Shown: positions 50,682 to 58,162 of the stretch, piece by piece
Layout: every line of letters starts with the position of its first letter
Numbering within the stretch: the stretch's first letter is position 1
Assembly: GCA_904420065.1 (NCBI GenBank)
Contig: CAJFTU010000028.1
Coordinates: 1 to 64,000, forward strand
Reading direction: 5' to 3'
Length of the DNA: 64,000 nt
From: an uncultured Emergencia sp.
Lineage (GTDB): Bacteria > Bacillota > Clostridia > Peptostreptococcales > Anaerovoracaceae
The notes under the pieces: generated by a model
The model's input: only the letters and a program-made list of their open reading frames with translations
Databases searched by the model: none
Told to the model about the DNA's origin: nothing
Translations under genes and position numbers: made by a program

Positions 50682-51752
50682 ATGCCGATAAAACAACTGA
50701 TTATCAATCCCGGATCGACCAGCACCAAGTTGGCGGTCTACGAAGACGAGCGAAAGATTCTGCAGGAGACCATAGAGCACTCTGCTGAAGAACTGGCGGC
50801 TTTCGAGACACTGCCGGATCAGGTGCCGTACAGGACAGAACTGGTCAAGGGTTTTCTGTCCCAACACGGAATCGGTCTCGATCAGCTCTCCGGAATAATG
50901 GGCCGGGGCGGAATGGTCTGGGGAATAGAAACCGGCGGCTACAGGGTAAACGACGATTTGATGAAGGCTCTTGCCGATGAAGAGTTATCTTCGCCTCACG
51001 CGTCAAATTTGGGCGGTCTGATCGGCAGACCTCTGGCCGACGAGGCGGGAATACCGGCTTTCATCTATGACGCAGTAACCGGCGCTTCACTTCCCGAGGT
51101 GGCTAAAGTCACCGGTTTTCCGGAAATCGTGAAACAGAGCTGCTGCCACGTTCTGAACAGCCGGGCCATGGCGATAAAGTATGCCAAGGAGAACGGACTG
51201 GATTACCGTAAGATCAATATCGTGGTGGTACATATGGGCGGAGGAATTTCCATGAGCGCTCACAGACAGGGCGAAATCGTGGATTCCATCGGAGACGATG
51301 AAGGGCAGTTTTCGCCGGAACGCTCGGGCTGCGTTCAGCTGCTGGAGTTCCTCAAGCTGTGTTACAGCGGAAAATATACTTATGCCGAGATGAAGAAGAA
51401 GTGCCGCGGTAAGGGCGGTATGGCGGCGTATCTGGGAACCTCCGATGCCAGAGAGATCGAGAAGATGATCGACGGAGGCGACGAGAAAGCGAAACTGCTG
51501 TACGATGCGGAGGCTTACCAGGTGGCTAAAGGCATAGGACAGATGTCGGCGGTTCTCAAAGGAGATATCCGGACGATCATTCTGACCGGCGGCCTGGCCC
51601 ATTCCAAGCGGCTCACCGATGCCATCACGGAATACGTAAAGTTTATCGCTCCGGTGACGGTTATGCCGGGAGAAAACGAAATGGAAGCTCTCGCCCTGGG
51701 CGGTCTGCGCCTTCTGCGCGGAGAGGAAGAGGCGAAGGAGTTCAAGCTGTAG
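50682..51752 (+). CDS. buk: Butyrate kinase
   Basis: 356 residues of the acetokinase family, the length of butyrate or branched-chain fatty-acid kinases. LIINPGSTSTKLAVYEDE is the phosphate-binding start, MGRGGMVWGIETGGYRVND and VVHMGGGISMSAHRQGEIVD the nucleotide and acyl sites, and LTGGLAHSKRLTDAI the second nucleotide site. It transfers phosphate from acyl-phosphate to ADP. Here it closes the route acyl-CoA to acyl-phosphate to ATP, with Ptb in the same operon. Confidence 0.95.
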   Translation: MPIKQLIINPGSTSTKLAVYEDERKILQETIEHSAEELAAFETLPDQVPYRTELVKGFLSQHGIGLDQLSGIMGRGGMVWGIETGGYRVNDDLMKALADEELSSPHASNLGGLIGRPLADEAGIPAFIYDAVTGASLPEVAKVTGFPEIVKQSCCHVLNSRAMAIKYAKENGLDYRKINIVVVHMGGGISMSAHRQGEIVDSIGDDEGQFSPERSGCVQLLEFLKLCYSGKYTYAEMKKKCRGKGGMAAYLGTSDAREIEKMIDGGDEKAKLLYDAEAYQVAKGIGQMSAVLKGDIRTIILTGGLAHSKRLTDAITEYVKFIAPVTVMPGENEMEALALGGLRLLRGEEEAKEFKL

Positions 51753-51810
51753 GTGCTTTGCGCAAAGCGCAGTAGATGTTAAGACGTCAAAATAGTGATG
51801 AACAGGTTAT

Positions 51811-51858
51811 AAAACAAACGCTCTCCGAGTTTGTCGTATGTCGGAGAGCGTTTGTTTT
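51811..51858. terminator. Perfect bidirectional terminator between buk and NhaC
   Basis: AAAACAAACGCTCTCCGA and TCGGAGAGCGTTTGTTTT form an 18-bp perfect stem with a 12-base loop. T runs on both strands allow it to end both convergent transcripts. Confidence 0.92.
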
Positions 51859-51872
51859 ATTGTATGATGTTT

Positions 51873-53165
51873 TTAGCGCGTTTTTCGTCTCCTTGGAAGC
51901 AGTATGCTGACAATTCCGCAGACGGCCATCAGATACGGATAGAACAGATAAGGCATGATATCAAACGGCGTAAGTCCCGTAAGAGTGGCTGCGGAGAGAA
52001 GCTGGGCTCCGTAAGGGATGATGCCCTGAAATACAGAGGCGAACATATCAAGAAGAGATGCGCTTCTTGACGTTTCGATGTGATAGTCGTCGCTGATTTC
52101 TTTGGCAATAGGACCCGCTATGACGATAGCCACCGTATTGTTGGCCGTTGCCGCATCGACGAGAGAAATCAGAGCGGTGATGCCGAATTCCGCACCTCTG
52201 TACGTGTGAACCCGGTTGTGTATCTTCTCCAGGATAAAGGCAAAACCTCCGTTCTCTCTGACCAGGGCGCTGATGGCAGCCACCAGCATGGAGATGACCG
52301 TAATATCGTACATTCCGGTAACTCCGCTTCCGATGGAAGTAAAGATTTCGGATGGGGGCAGGGAACCGGTCAGCAGACCGACGATGACGGAAAGTACAGT
52401 GCCGCTGATCAGTACGACAAATACATTGATTCCGATTAGAGCGGTAACCAGAACCAGGATATAGGGAATGACCTGAAATATATTGTAGTCCAGGTTTTGA
52501 TCCAGGGTAAACTGCTTTCCGCTGGTCAGGATGAACAGAATGATGACGGTGGCTATGGCTGCCGGAAGGACGATAAAGAAATTTCGTTTGAACTTGTCCT
52601 TCATATCGCAGCCCTGAGTTCTCACCGCGGCGATGGTCGTATCGGAAATCATGGAAAGATTGTCTCCGAACATGGCGCCGCCGACTACAGCTCCGATACA
52701 TACGGCCAGTTCAAATCCCGTCTTTTCGCTGATGCCCACAGCGATGGGCGCGAGAGCGGCGATGGTTCCCATGGAGGTTCCCATCGACAGGGAGACGAAG
52801 CAGCCGATGATGAAGAGTCCGATGACAGCGACTCCCGGCGGAAGGAGAGAAAGTCCCAGGTTGACTGTGCTGTCAACGCCGCCTGCAGCGGAAACTGCGC
52901 CGGAAAAAGCGCCGGCCGACAGAAAGATCAGGCACATGGTCACGATGTTATCGTCGCCGATTCCCTTGGCGGCAATGCTGAGTTTCTCATTGAAGGTTTT
53001 CCCCTTTGTCTGGAGAAACGCTGCGATAAGGGCAATGAGGAAGCCTACGACGGCAGGCATAGTGTAGAAATCATTCAGGATAATTCCAGTGCCCAGAAAA
53101 AGGATTAGGAAGACCAGAATGGGAAGAAGGGCCCAGCCGTTGGCTCTGATGTTTGATTCGTTCAT
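51873..53165 (-). CDS. NhaC family Na+/H+ antiporter, short type
   Basis: 430 residues with about eleven membrane helices and no signal peptide. GTSMGTIAALAPIAVGISE, GAVVGGAMFGDNLSMISDTT and DAATANNTVAIVIAGPIAKE are NhaC-type motifs. It is 115 residues shorter than the NhaC at 2907 and only distantly similar. The substrate may be sodium, or an organic acid exchanged for protons as in malate/lactate MleN. It may relieve acid and sodium load from fermentation, near the ptb-buk operon. Confidence 0.85.
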   Translation of the reverse strand: MNESNIRANGWALLPILVFLILFLGTGIILNDFYTMPAVVGFLIALIAAFLQTKGKTFNEKLSIAAKGIGDDNIVTMCLIFLSAGAFSGAVSAAGGVDSTVNLGLSLLPPGVAVIGLFIIGCFVSLSMGTSMGTIAALAPIAVGISEKTGFELAVCIGAVVGGAMFGDNLSMISDTTIAAVRTQGCDMKDKFKRNFFIVLPAAIATVIILFILTSGKQFTLDQNLDYNIFQVIPYILVLVTALIGINVFVVLISGTVLSVIVGLLTGSLPPSEIFTSIGSGVTGMYDITVISMLVAAISALVRENGGFAFILEKIHNRVHTYRGAEFGITALISLVDAATANNTVAIVIAGPIAKEISDDYHIETSRSASLLDMFASVFQGIIPYGAQLLSAATLTGLTPFDIMPYLFYPYLMAVCGIVSILLPRRRKTR

Positions 53166-53207
53166 GTTCTTTTCTCCTATGGTATGAATAATCGCATTAT
53201 AAAACAG

Positions 53208-53245
53208 GTATAGAAAAAAACGGCCTTTCAGTCAAAGGCCGAGTT
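53208..53245 (-). terminator. Terminator of the PHP gene
   Basis: On the minus strand ACTCGGCCTTTGACTGAAAG reads into GGCCGTTTTTTTC: GGCCTTT pairs with AAAGGCC around a short loop and seven T follow. It lies just upstream of the NhaC gene, so it separates the two minus-strand genes. Confidence 0.85.
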
Positions 53246-53284
53246 TCCTCAATATCGCTTTGCGATACCTATTTTATCAAAATA

Positions 53285-54064
53285 TTATCTCTGGTGCAAG
53301 GTTAGTTTTCTGATACGGAAATGACGGTAGGGCGAATAGACGAAACCGAGGCTGCGGTTGTACGCCTTGAACCCCCAGGTAACGACCAGAGAGTGGCGCT
53401 TTCTGTGCTTCCTCAGGAATTTCCGTTCTGTACCGCCATAGCTGGCAACGCCGCCTTCGCGGACACACTGAATGAGATCATTGTTGCAGGTGATTTCCCG
53501 GTCGAAGTCGGTAAAGGCCATGCCTACGTATTCTTCCTTGTGAGAATCGGAACCGCCAAAGCACTGTTTTCCGTATTTTTTTGCCAGAAGCTGAGCGATT
53601 TGATTTGCATGGGCGGTTTCGCAAGTATTGAATCCCTCCAGAAAATCAAATTTTCGGATCAGGTGCGGGTTCTTGCGCATCTTATTGAAAAACATTGCGC
53701 TGGAACTGCGCGGACCAAACGGATGAGCAGGACCGAGAATTCCGCCAAAGTGATGCACGATCTTCTCCAGCATTTCTACGGACATTCCGCGGATTTGCAG
53801 AACGCGCAGATGGATGTCGTCGGGCATGATCACGATAAAGTGACCCGCATCTTTTGTGTCGTATTCAATCCCCTTGAGCACAACAAAATCGCCGGGCATT
53901 CGATCCCGATTTTCTTCCCAGTATCTGTAGCCCTTGTAGGAATCGTGGTCTGTGACCAGCATACCGTCGAAACCCTGCTGTTTCAAGAGCTCTATATATC
54001 TCTCGATGGGAATCTTGGAATCGATCGATCCGGCTTTGGTGTGGCAGTGCATATCGAACTTCAT
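53285..54064 (-). CDS. PHP domain phosphoesterase-like protein
   Basis: 259 residues from ATG at 54064. A GTG at 54076 is too close to GAAGGAAG to use it; the ATG has better spacing. The metal-binding PHP motifs are DMHCHTKAGS, VTDHDS, KGIEYDT, AHPFGP and GGSDSHKEE. It has the PHP domain plus the PHP-associated C-terminal part. Relatives hydrolyse phosphate esters (histidinol phosphatase, 5'-3' nucleotidase) or act in polymerase proofreading. Stand-alone function unknown. The last 35 residues (FLRKHRKRHSLVVTWGFKAY and on) are basic. Confidence 0.85.
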   Translation of the reverse strand: MKFDMHCHTKAGSIDSKIPIERYIELLKQQGFDGMLVTDHDSYKGYRYWEENRDRMPGDFVVLKGIEYDTKDAGHFIVIMPDDIHLRVLQIRGMSVEMLEKIVHHFGGILGPAHPFGPRSSSAMFFNKMRKNPHLIRKFDFLEGFNTCETAHANQIAQLLAKKYGKQCFGGSDSHKEEYVGMAFTDFDREITCNNDLIQCVREGGVASYGGTERKFLRKHRKRHSLVVTWGFKAYNRSLGFVYSPYRHFRIRKLTLHQR

Positions 54065-54206
54065 AAAAAAATTCACTTCCTTCTGCCTTATAGTTTACAC
54101 CCGTGCCGGTCTTTATACAAGTTAAGAATTTGTGAAGATAGGCGGCAATTTTTTCACATAATTTCCTTGATGTTCAGAGAAAAATGCGACTGAAGGCTGG
54201 CCGGCT

Positions 54207-54545
54207 TCAGAGGTGAATTTTTATGCTGTTCAGCTGCCTTGCTGTGCAGAAACAGTGGTGATCGATGATTTCACTGCGGCCGATGTTCATTGCGAAGACG
54301 GCTTCCATTTCTCTGTCCGTCAGAACAAAGTCGAATGCGCCCAGATTTTCTTTCATCCGGTTTTTGTGCAGTGTGCCGGGTATAACGGCGACGCCGCGCT
54401 GGCAGTGCCAGCGGAGGATGATCTGCGCGACGGTTTTTTCGTGTTTTTTCCACAATTTTTAAGAGAGTTTTGCTGTGAAATATGTCCTTCTGTGCTTCGG
54501 AAAAAGTTCCCCGCGCCTGAGGAGTTATGTCGCAGGCCGATGAAT
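54207..54545 (-). pseudogene. Aldo/keto reductase C-terminal remnant, frameshifted
   Basis: On the minus strand, one frame reads DITPQARGTFSEAQKDIFHS and on to KTLLKIVEK. A shift near 54445-54460 then gives KHEKTVAQIILRWHCQRGVA, VIPGTLHKNRMKENLGAFDF and the end LTDREMEAVFAMNIGR. Joined, these are the last roughly 120 residues of a 2,5-diketogluconate-reductase-type AKR. The first 150-160 residues with the catalytic tetrad are missing. T-rich runs around 54430-54460 are likely slip sites. The gene is dead. Confidence 0.75.
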
Positions 54546-54556
54546 CAGGTACAGAT

Positions 54557-54835
54557 CGATATACGCAGAAGATGCCCTTTACCCGGGCGCTGGTACAGAC
54601 GGAGCAGGAGGATTTCGAAGAATTGGTGCAGGCTTCAGCCCTGCCGTCTTTCGTTTCTGATCTGAGTATGAAGTGGTCCGGAAGACCTGAAAATCGGGTC
54701 ATAGTTCCCGTATTGGATTCTGAAGCGGAAGTTAACTATTATTTTGTATGTAAAAGAGAAGACAGGAGGAGACTGTCGGCTCTGATTCAGGGGATAAAAA
54801 CAGAAAAAAACCTTGACAGGGAAGATGAGGTATAG
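54557..54835 (+). pseudogene. C-terminal fragment of an unidentified protein, possibly a LysR-type regulator
   Basis: Plus-strand frame to TAG at 54833-54835 reads LVQASALPSFVSDLSMKWSG, then NRVIVPVLDSEAEVNYYFVC and KREDRRRLSALIQ. It resembles the end of a LysR substrate-binding domain, where the terminal strand and helix have this pattern. No proper start and no ribosome site are seen, and the 5' half overlaps the AKR remnant. I call it a broken gene with low certainty. Confidence 0.35.
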
Positions 54836-54855
54836 TATAGTTAGTGTAAGCTAAC
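54813..54855 (+). promoter_or_regulatory. Promoter with iron-box-like operator, DUF3793-flavodoxin operon
   Basis: TTGACA (54813-54818) and TATAGT (54836-54841) with a 17-bp spacer. The palindrome GTTAGTGTAAGCTAAC (54840-54855) overlaps the end of the -10 and the start site. It resembles DtxR/IdeR-type iron boxes (TTAG...CTAA). Iron-loaded repressor there would block transcription. Confidence 0.75.
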
Positions 54856-55087
54856 CGAAAGGATGATCGGTAGCTTGTCTATTTGGTCGATAGTTAGCTG
54901 AAATCAACTTATGCAGTGACTATTGATTTCTCCTTAAGTGATTTTGATTTACGAACATGCAGTCTTAAGCGGGCGCGCGGGATGCCCGCTTATTACGGAC
55001 TGCATGGTTAGCTGAAACTAACCAAAAGACGGCGAGCGGGAAACCGCTGTCCCGCCAGCTTTATTCTGAATGAAAGGGACAGTAAAC
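54856..55087 (+). promoter_or_regulatory. Structured leader with two further palindromes
   Basis: An untranslated leader of about 240 bases. Second palindrome GTTAGCTGAAATCAAC (54893-54908), third GGTTAGCTGAAACTAACC (55006-55023), the latter perfect. Hairpin ATGCAGTC (54957-54964) with GACTGCAT (54998-55005) encloses a second hairpin with TAAGCGGG and CCCGCTTA arms. GGCGAGCGGG and TGTCCCGCC (55031-55058) form another. It could be operator DNA, a regulatory RNA, or both. I do not recognise a known riboswitch. Confidence 0.55.
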
Positions 55088-55639
55088 ATGGAAGATTATC
55101 TGATTGAGCATTGTTCACCTACGCTGGCTTCGCTGAAAACGGCCAATCTTTTTAACTACATGTACGACTCGGAAGCGGAGCTGGCTGATTATATCGGGAA
55201 TTTGAATCGGAATCTCGGAAAAAAAGGGGTGACCGTCGATGTCCTCAGAAAATATGAGCACAGCGCTCTGATTTACGTCTTTCGTGAACGGAAGCTGCAG
55301 GAGGATCTGCAGAAAGACGGAGTACGCGAGTTTCTTGTCCGGGCAGGATATGAGGACTTCTCGACTGAACAGGTTCTGAGAAGGCTGAAGCTGCGTTTTC
55401 ATGAAGACGGAGCCTTTCCTCACGAGATCGGTCTTTTTCTGGGATATCCTCTTGGAGACGTAATGGGGTTTATTGAAAACGCCGGGCGCAACAGTAAGTG
55501 TAGTGGATGCTGGAAGGTATACTGCAATGAGTGCGAAGCCATAAAGTTGTTTGCACGGTTTGATAAGTGCAGGGAAGTTTATAAACGGCTTTTCAAACAG
55601 GGAAAGTCGCTGCTGCAGCTGACGGTAGCTGCCGGATAA
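55088..55639 (+). CDS. DUF3793 family protein
   Basis: 183 residues from ATG 55088 (AAAGGGA upstream). Recognised by its start, IEHCSPTLASLKTANLFNY, and the end with conserved cysteines (NSKCSGCWKVYCNECEA). DUF3793 proteins are common in anaerobic Firmicutes, often beside flavodoxin genes. Function is unknown; the cysteines could bind metal or heme. Regulation by iron-box-like sites and the flavodoxin partner suggest a role in iron limitation or heme/iron handling. This is inference. It is 23 bases from the flavodoxin. Confidence 0.82.
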   Translation: MEDYLIEHCSPTLASLKTANLFNYMYDSEAELADYIGNLNRNLGKKGVTVDVLRKYEHSALIYVFRERKLQEDLQKDGVREFLVRAGYEDFSTEQVLRRLKLRFHEDGAFPHEIGLFLGYPLGDVMGFIENAGRNSKCSGCWKVYCNECEAIKLFARFDKCREVYKRLFKQGKSLLQLTVAAG

Positions 55640-55662
55640 AAGAAAGGAAAGAGGTATAAGAA

Positions 55663-56085
55663 ATGAGTAAAATCGCAGTTGTTTATTGGAGCGGCACAGG
55701 GAATACGGAGAAAATGGCCGATCAGGTTGTGGCCGGCGTAAAGTCGGGCGGAGCGGAGGTCGATTGCTTCAGAGCTTCAGAGTTTTCCGCGGATTTAATG
55801 GATAACTATGACGCCGTGGCCTTTGGCTGCCCTTCTATGGGAGCGGAGGAACTGGAAGAGGAAGAATTTGCGCCCATGTTTGAACAGTGCGAGAAAAAGC
55901 TGAAGGGGAAAAAGATCGCTCTTTTTGGCTCTTACGGTTGGGGAGACGGAGAATGGATGAGAACCTGGGAGGACAGATGTATTGAGGATGAAGCGGTTAT
56001 AGCCTGCGAGTGTGTGATTTGCAACGAAACGCCCGATGAAAGCGGAGAAGAGGCGTGCAGAAATCTGGGCAAATCTTTGGTATAG
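55663..56085 (+). CDS. Flavodoxin
   Basis: 140 residues, short-chain flavodoxin. IAVVYWSGTGNTEKMAD is the FMN phosphate loop; GCPSMGAEELEEEEF carries the first isoalloxazine-stacking loop and FGSYGWGDGEWMRTW the second, with the flavin-stacking tyrosine and tryptophan. It replaces ferredoxin as a low-potential carrier when iron is scarce, which agrees with the iron-box-like control region in front of the operon. AAGAAAGGAAAGAGG precedes the ATG. Terminator at 56192. Confidence 0.95.
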   Translation: MSKIAVVYWSGTGNTEKMADQVVAGVKSGGAEVDCFRASEFSADLMDNYDAVAFGCPSMGAEELEEEEFAPMFEQCEKKLKGKKIALFGSYGWGDGEWMRTWEDRCIEDEAVIACECVICNETPDESGEEACRNLGKSLV

Positions 56086-56191
56086 CGAGATCCTCGCTGC
56101 GCGTATACGCGAAATAAGATAACGCTTCGCCTGCGTCAGCAGACAGAACAGCAGGACAAAACGGAGACGGGAAATTTTGTATTGATTTGGG

Positions 56192-56220
56192 ACGGAAGTG
56201 TTGCGGCACTTCCGTTTTTT
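56192..56220 (+). terminator. Terminator of the flavodoxin operon
   Basis: ACGGAAGTG and CACTTCCGT form a perfect 9-bp stem with a 6-base loop, followed by TTTTT. Confidence 0.88.
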
Positions 56221-56286
56221 GCTTATAATGTGTGAGACGGCATATGTGAATTCGGTGAATGAACGATGAACATACTGGGAAAGCTA

Positions 56287-56314
56287 TTGACTTGAGAATT
56301 GCCTATAGTATCAT
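56287..56314 (+). promoter_or_regulatory. Probable promoter of the MurE-like gene
   Basis: TTGACT (56287-56292) and TATCAT (56309-56314) with a 16-bp spacer. Approximate match. Apart from this and the terminator the gap 56086-56395 shows nothing. Confidence 0.4.
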
Positions 56315-56395
56315 AATTATTGCCACAGAGCAGAAAAAGGGGCAGGCTCCGGGGAAAAGGAGCTGCCGGGATAGATTATAGACGGGAGGAAATCT

Positions 56396-57835
56396 ATGGG
56401 TCTTTGTATCGATTCGAGAAAGATAAAAGAAGGAGACGTGTTCTTCTGTCTGAAGGGCGTAGAAACCGACGGACACAAGTACGCAGAAGCCGCCGCCAAA
56501 AACGGGGCCAGGATCATCGTCCATGAAGAGGACATCGAAAACAAGATTGAAGGTGTTGAATATATACAGGTAAAGGATACGCTGAAGGCGCTCAATGAGG
56601 CGTGCGATATCTATTTTGACCACGTGAGTAAAAAGCTGAAGATGTTCGGCGTCACCGGTACTAACGGGAAATCGACCACGGCCAGCATTATCCGGCAGAT
56701 TTACGATACGGTAGAGCCGTGCGGTATGGTAGGGACCATTTCCATTTCCTTCGGCGGAGAAAACCGGGAGCCGGATCTTACCACTCCTGATGCCGTAAGA
56801 CTGCATCAGGAGCTTTACAACATGTACGAGAATGGGGCGAAGGCGGCGGCCATAGAGGTCAGTTCGCACGGTCTGGCTATGGGCCGGGTAGATGCTATTG
56901 ATTTTGACTTTGCCATATTCACCAATCTGACCTACGATCACCTCGATTATCATAAGACTATGGAAAACTACTTCGAGGCGAAGAAGAAACTGTTTATCCA
57001 GTTGAAACCTGAGGCTGTGGCCATACTCAACAGAGATGATTTTACTTATGACGAACTGAAAAAATGTACCCGTGCCAGACGTGTCAGCTACGGGATCCAT
57101 GCAGAAGATGCAGATTACAGAGCGGTGGATATTCATTTTGGCGCACGGCATACCTCCTTTACGCTTCGCTGCCCTGAAGGAGAGTTCTCTTTTGAGACAA
57201 ATCTTGCCGCCGAATACAATGTGTACAACCTTCTTGCGGCTGTTGCCGCTTTGCATCAGGCCGGCGTGCCTATGGAGAGAATACAGCAGGAGGCCGGACG
57301 AATCCGTCAGGTTCCGGGGAGAATGGAGCGTATCGAAGAGGGGCAGCCGTTTACAGTTATTGTGGACTATGCGCATACTCCTGACGGTTTTGAGAAGATC
57401 TTCCAGTATGCCAGAAAGGTTACGCCGAAAGAAGGAAAGCTGATCAGCGTATTCGGCGCTGCGGGAAAACGGGATAAACAGAAGCGAAAGGTTCTGGGAG
57501 AACTGGCGGAAAAATACTGCGACTGTATATTCCTAACCGAGCAGGATACGCGGAACGAAAAAGCAGCCGACATAGCCGGCCAGATCAGTGAAGGGATCAG
57601 GAAAAAGGACTTCACTTATGTGGAAGACCGCTATATGGCTATTGAGAAAGCCATACGCCACGCAGGTTCTTCCGATTGTATAGTCATCCTCGGAAAAGGC
57701 GACGAACCTTATCAGTACAGAGAAGACGGACGGCAGCCATGGATGGGCGACAACAACGCTGCGAGAGAGATTATCCGTCAGATCATGTACGAGATGAACG
57801 ACGGTGATGTGCAGTGGACCGGTAACAATAGCTAA
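56396..57835 (+). CDS. Mur ligase family protein, MurE-like
   Basis: 479 residues. N-terminal MurE domain (CIDSRKIKEGDVFFCLKGVE), central ATPase with GTNGKSTTASII (88-99) and NLTYDHLDYHKTMENYFEAK, C-terminal domain with YAHTPDGFEKIF and GKGDEPYQY. It joins an amino acid to UDP-MurNAc-dipeptide with ATP in the cytosol. The meso-diaminopimelate-specific DNPR motif of ordinary MurE reads EQDTRNE (about 382-388), so substrate may be lysine or another amino acid. The N-terminus is about 20 residues shorter than in most MurE. No other mur gene is adjacent. It may be a second, specialised copy. Confidence 0.85.
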   Translation: MGLCIDSRKIKEGDVFFCLKGVETDGHKYAEAAAKNGARIIVHEEDIENKIEGVEYIQVKDTLKALNEACDIYFDHVSKKLKMFGVTGTNGKSTTASIIRQIYDTVEPCGMVGTISISFGGENREPDLTTPDAVRLHQELYNMYENGAKAAAIEVSSHGLAMGRVDAIDFDFAIFTNLTYDHLDYHKTMENYFEAKKKLFIQLKPEAVAILNRDDFTYDELKKCTRARRVSYGIHAEDADYRAVDIHFGARHTSFTLRCPEGEFSFETNLAAEYNVYNLLAAVAALHQAGVPMERIQQEAGRIRQVPGRMERIEEGQPFTVIVDYAHTPDGFEKIFQYARKVTPKEGKLISVFGAAGKRDKQKRKVLGELAEKYCDCIFLTEQDTRNEKAADIAGQISEGIRKKDFTYVEDRYMAIEKAIRHAGSSDCIVILGKGDEPYQYREDGRQPWMGDNNAAREIIRQIMYEMNDGDVQWTGNNS

Positions 57836-57880
57836 AAGGCATTGCGCTCTATAAAATATAAGCATTAGACATATTTGCCG

Positions 57881-57912
57881 AACCGCTCTATGATGAATAT
57901 AGAGCGGTTTTT
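57881..57912 (+). terminator. Terminator after the MurE-like gene
   Basis: AACCGCTCTAT and ATAGAGCGGTT form a perfect 11-bp stem followed by TTT. The rest of the gap to 58162 is AT-rich; a TATAAT at 58098-58103 is a plausible -10 box of the permease gene, with no clear -35. Confidence 0.88.
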
Positions 57913-58162
57913 CAGTGGGAACTTTCTGTTTTGAACAGAATCCTGCATGATCAAAAAAAATATCTGCAGGAATATAGAAATATTTTGAGAAGAAAGTACC
58001 TTTTGAAAGATGAAAACAGCGTCACCATGGTGAATAGAAAAACAAGTTAGTCATTTTTTTAGACAAATTAGTAATTAAATTAGAATTATCAAAAAGATAT
58101 AATAAAAATGAAAATTTTAGTGGAATTATTTTGTACCCACACTAAAGAAAGAAGGTATTTTT

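Noticed and set aside
54856..55087. Known riboswitch in the flavodoxin leader
   Set aside because: Hairpins are clear, but I could not match them to a specific riboswitch consensus, so only a structured leader is reported.
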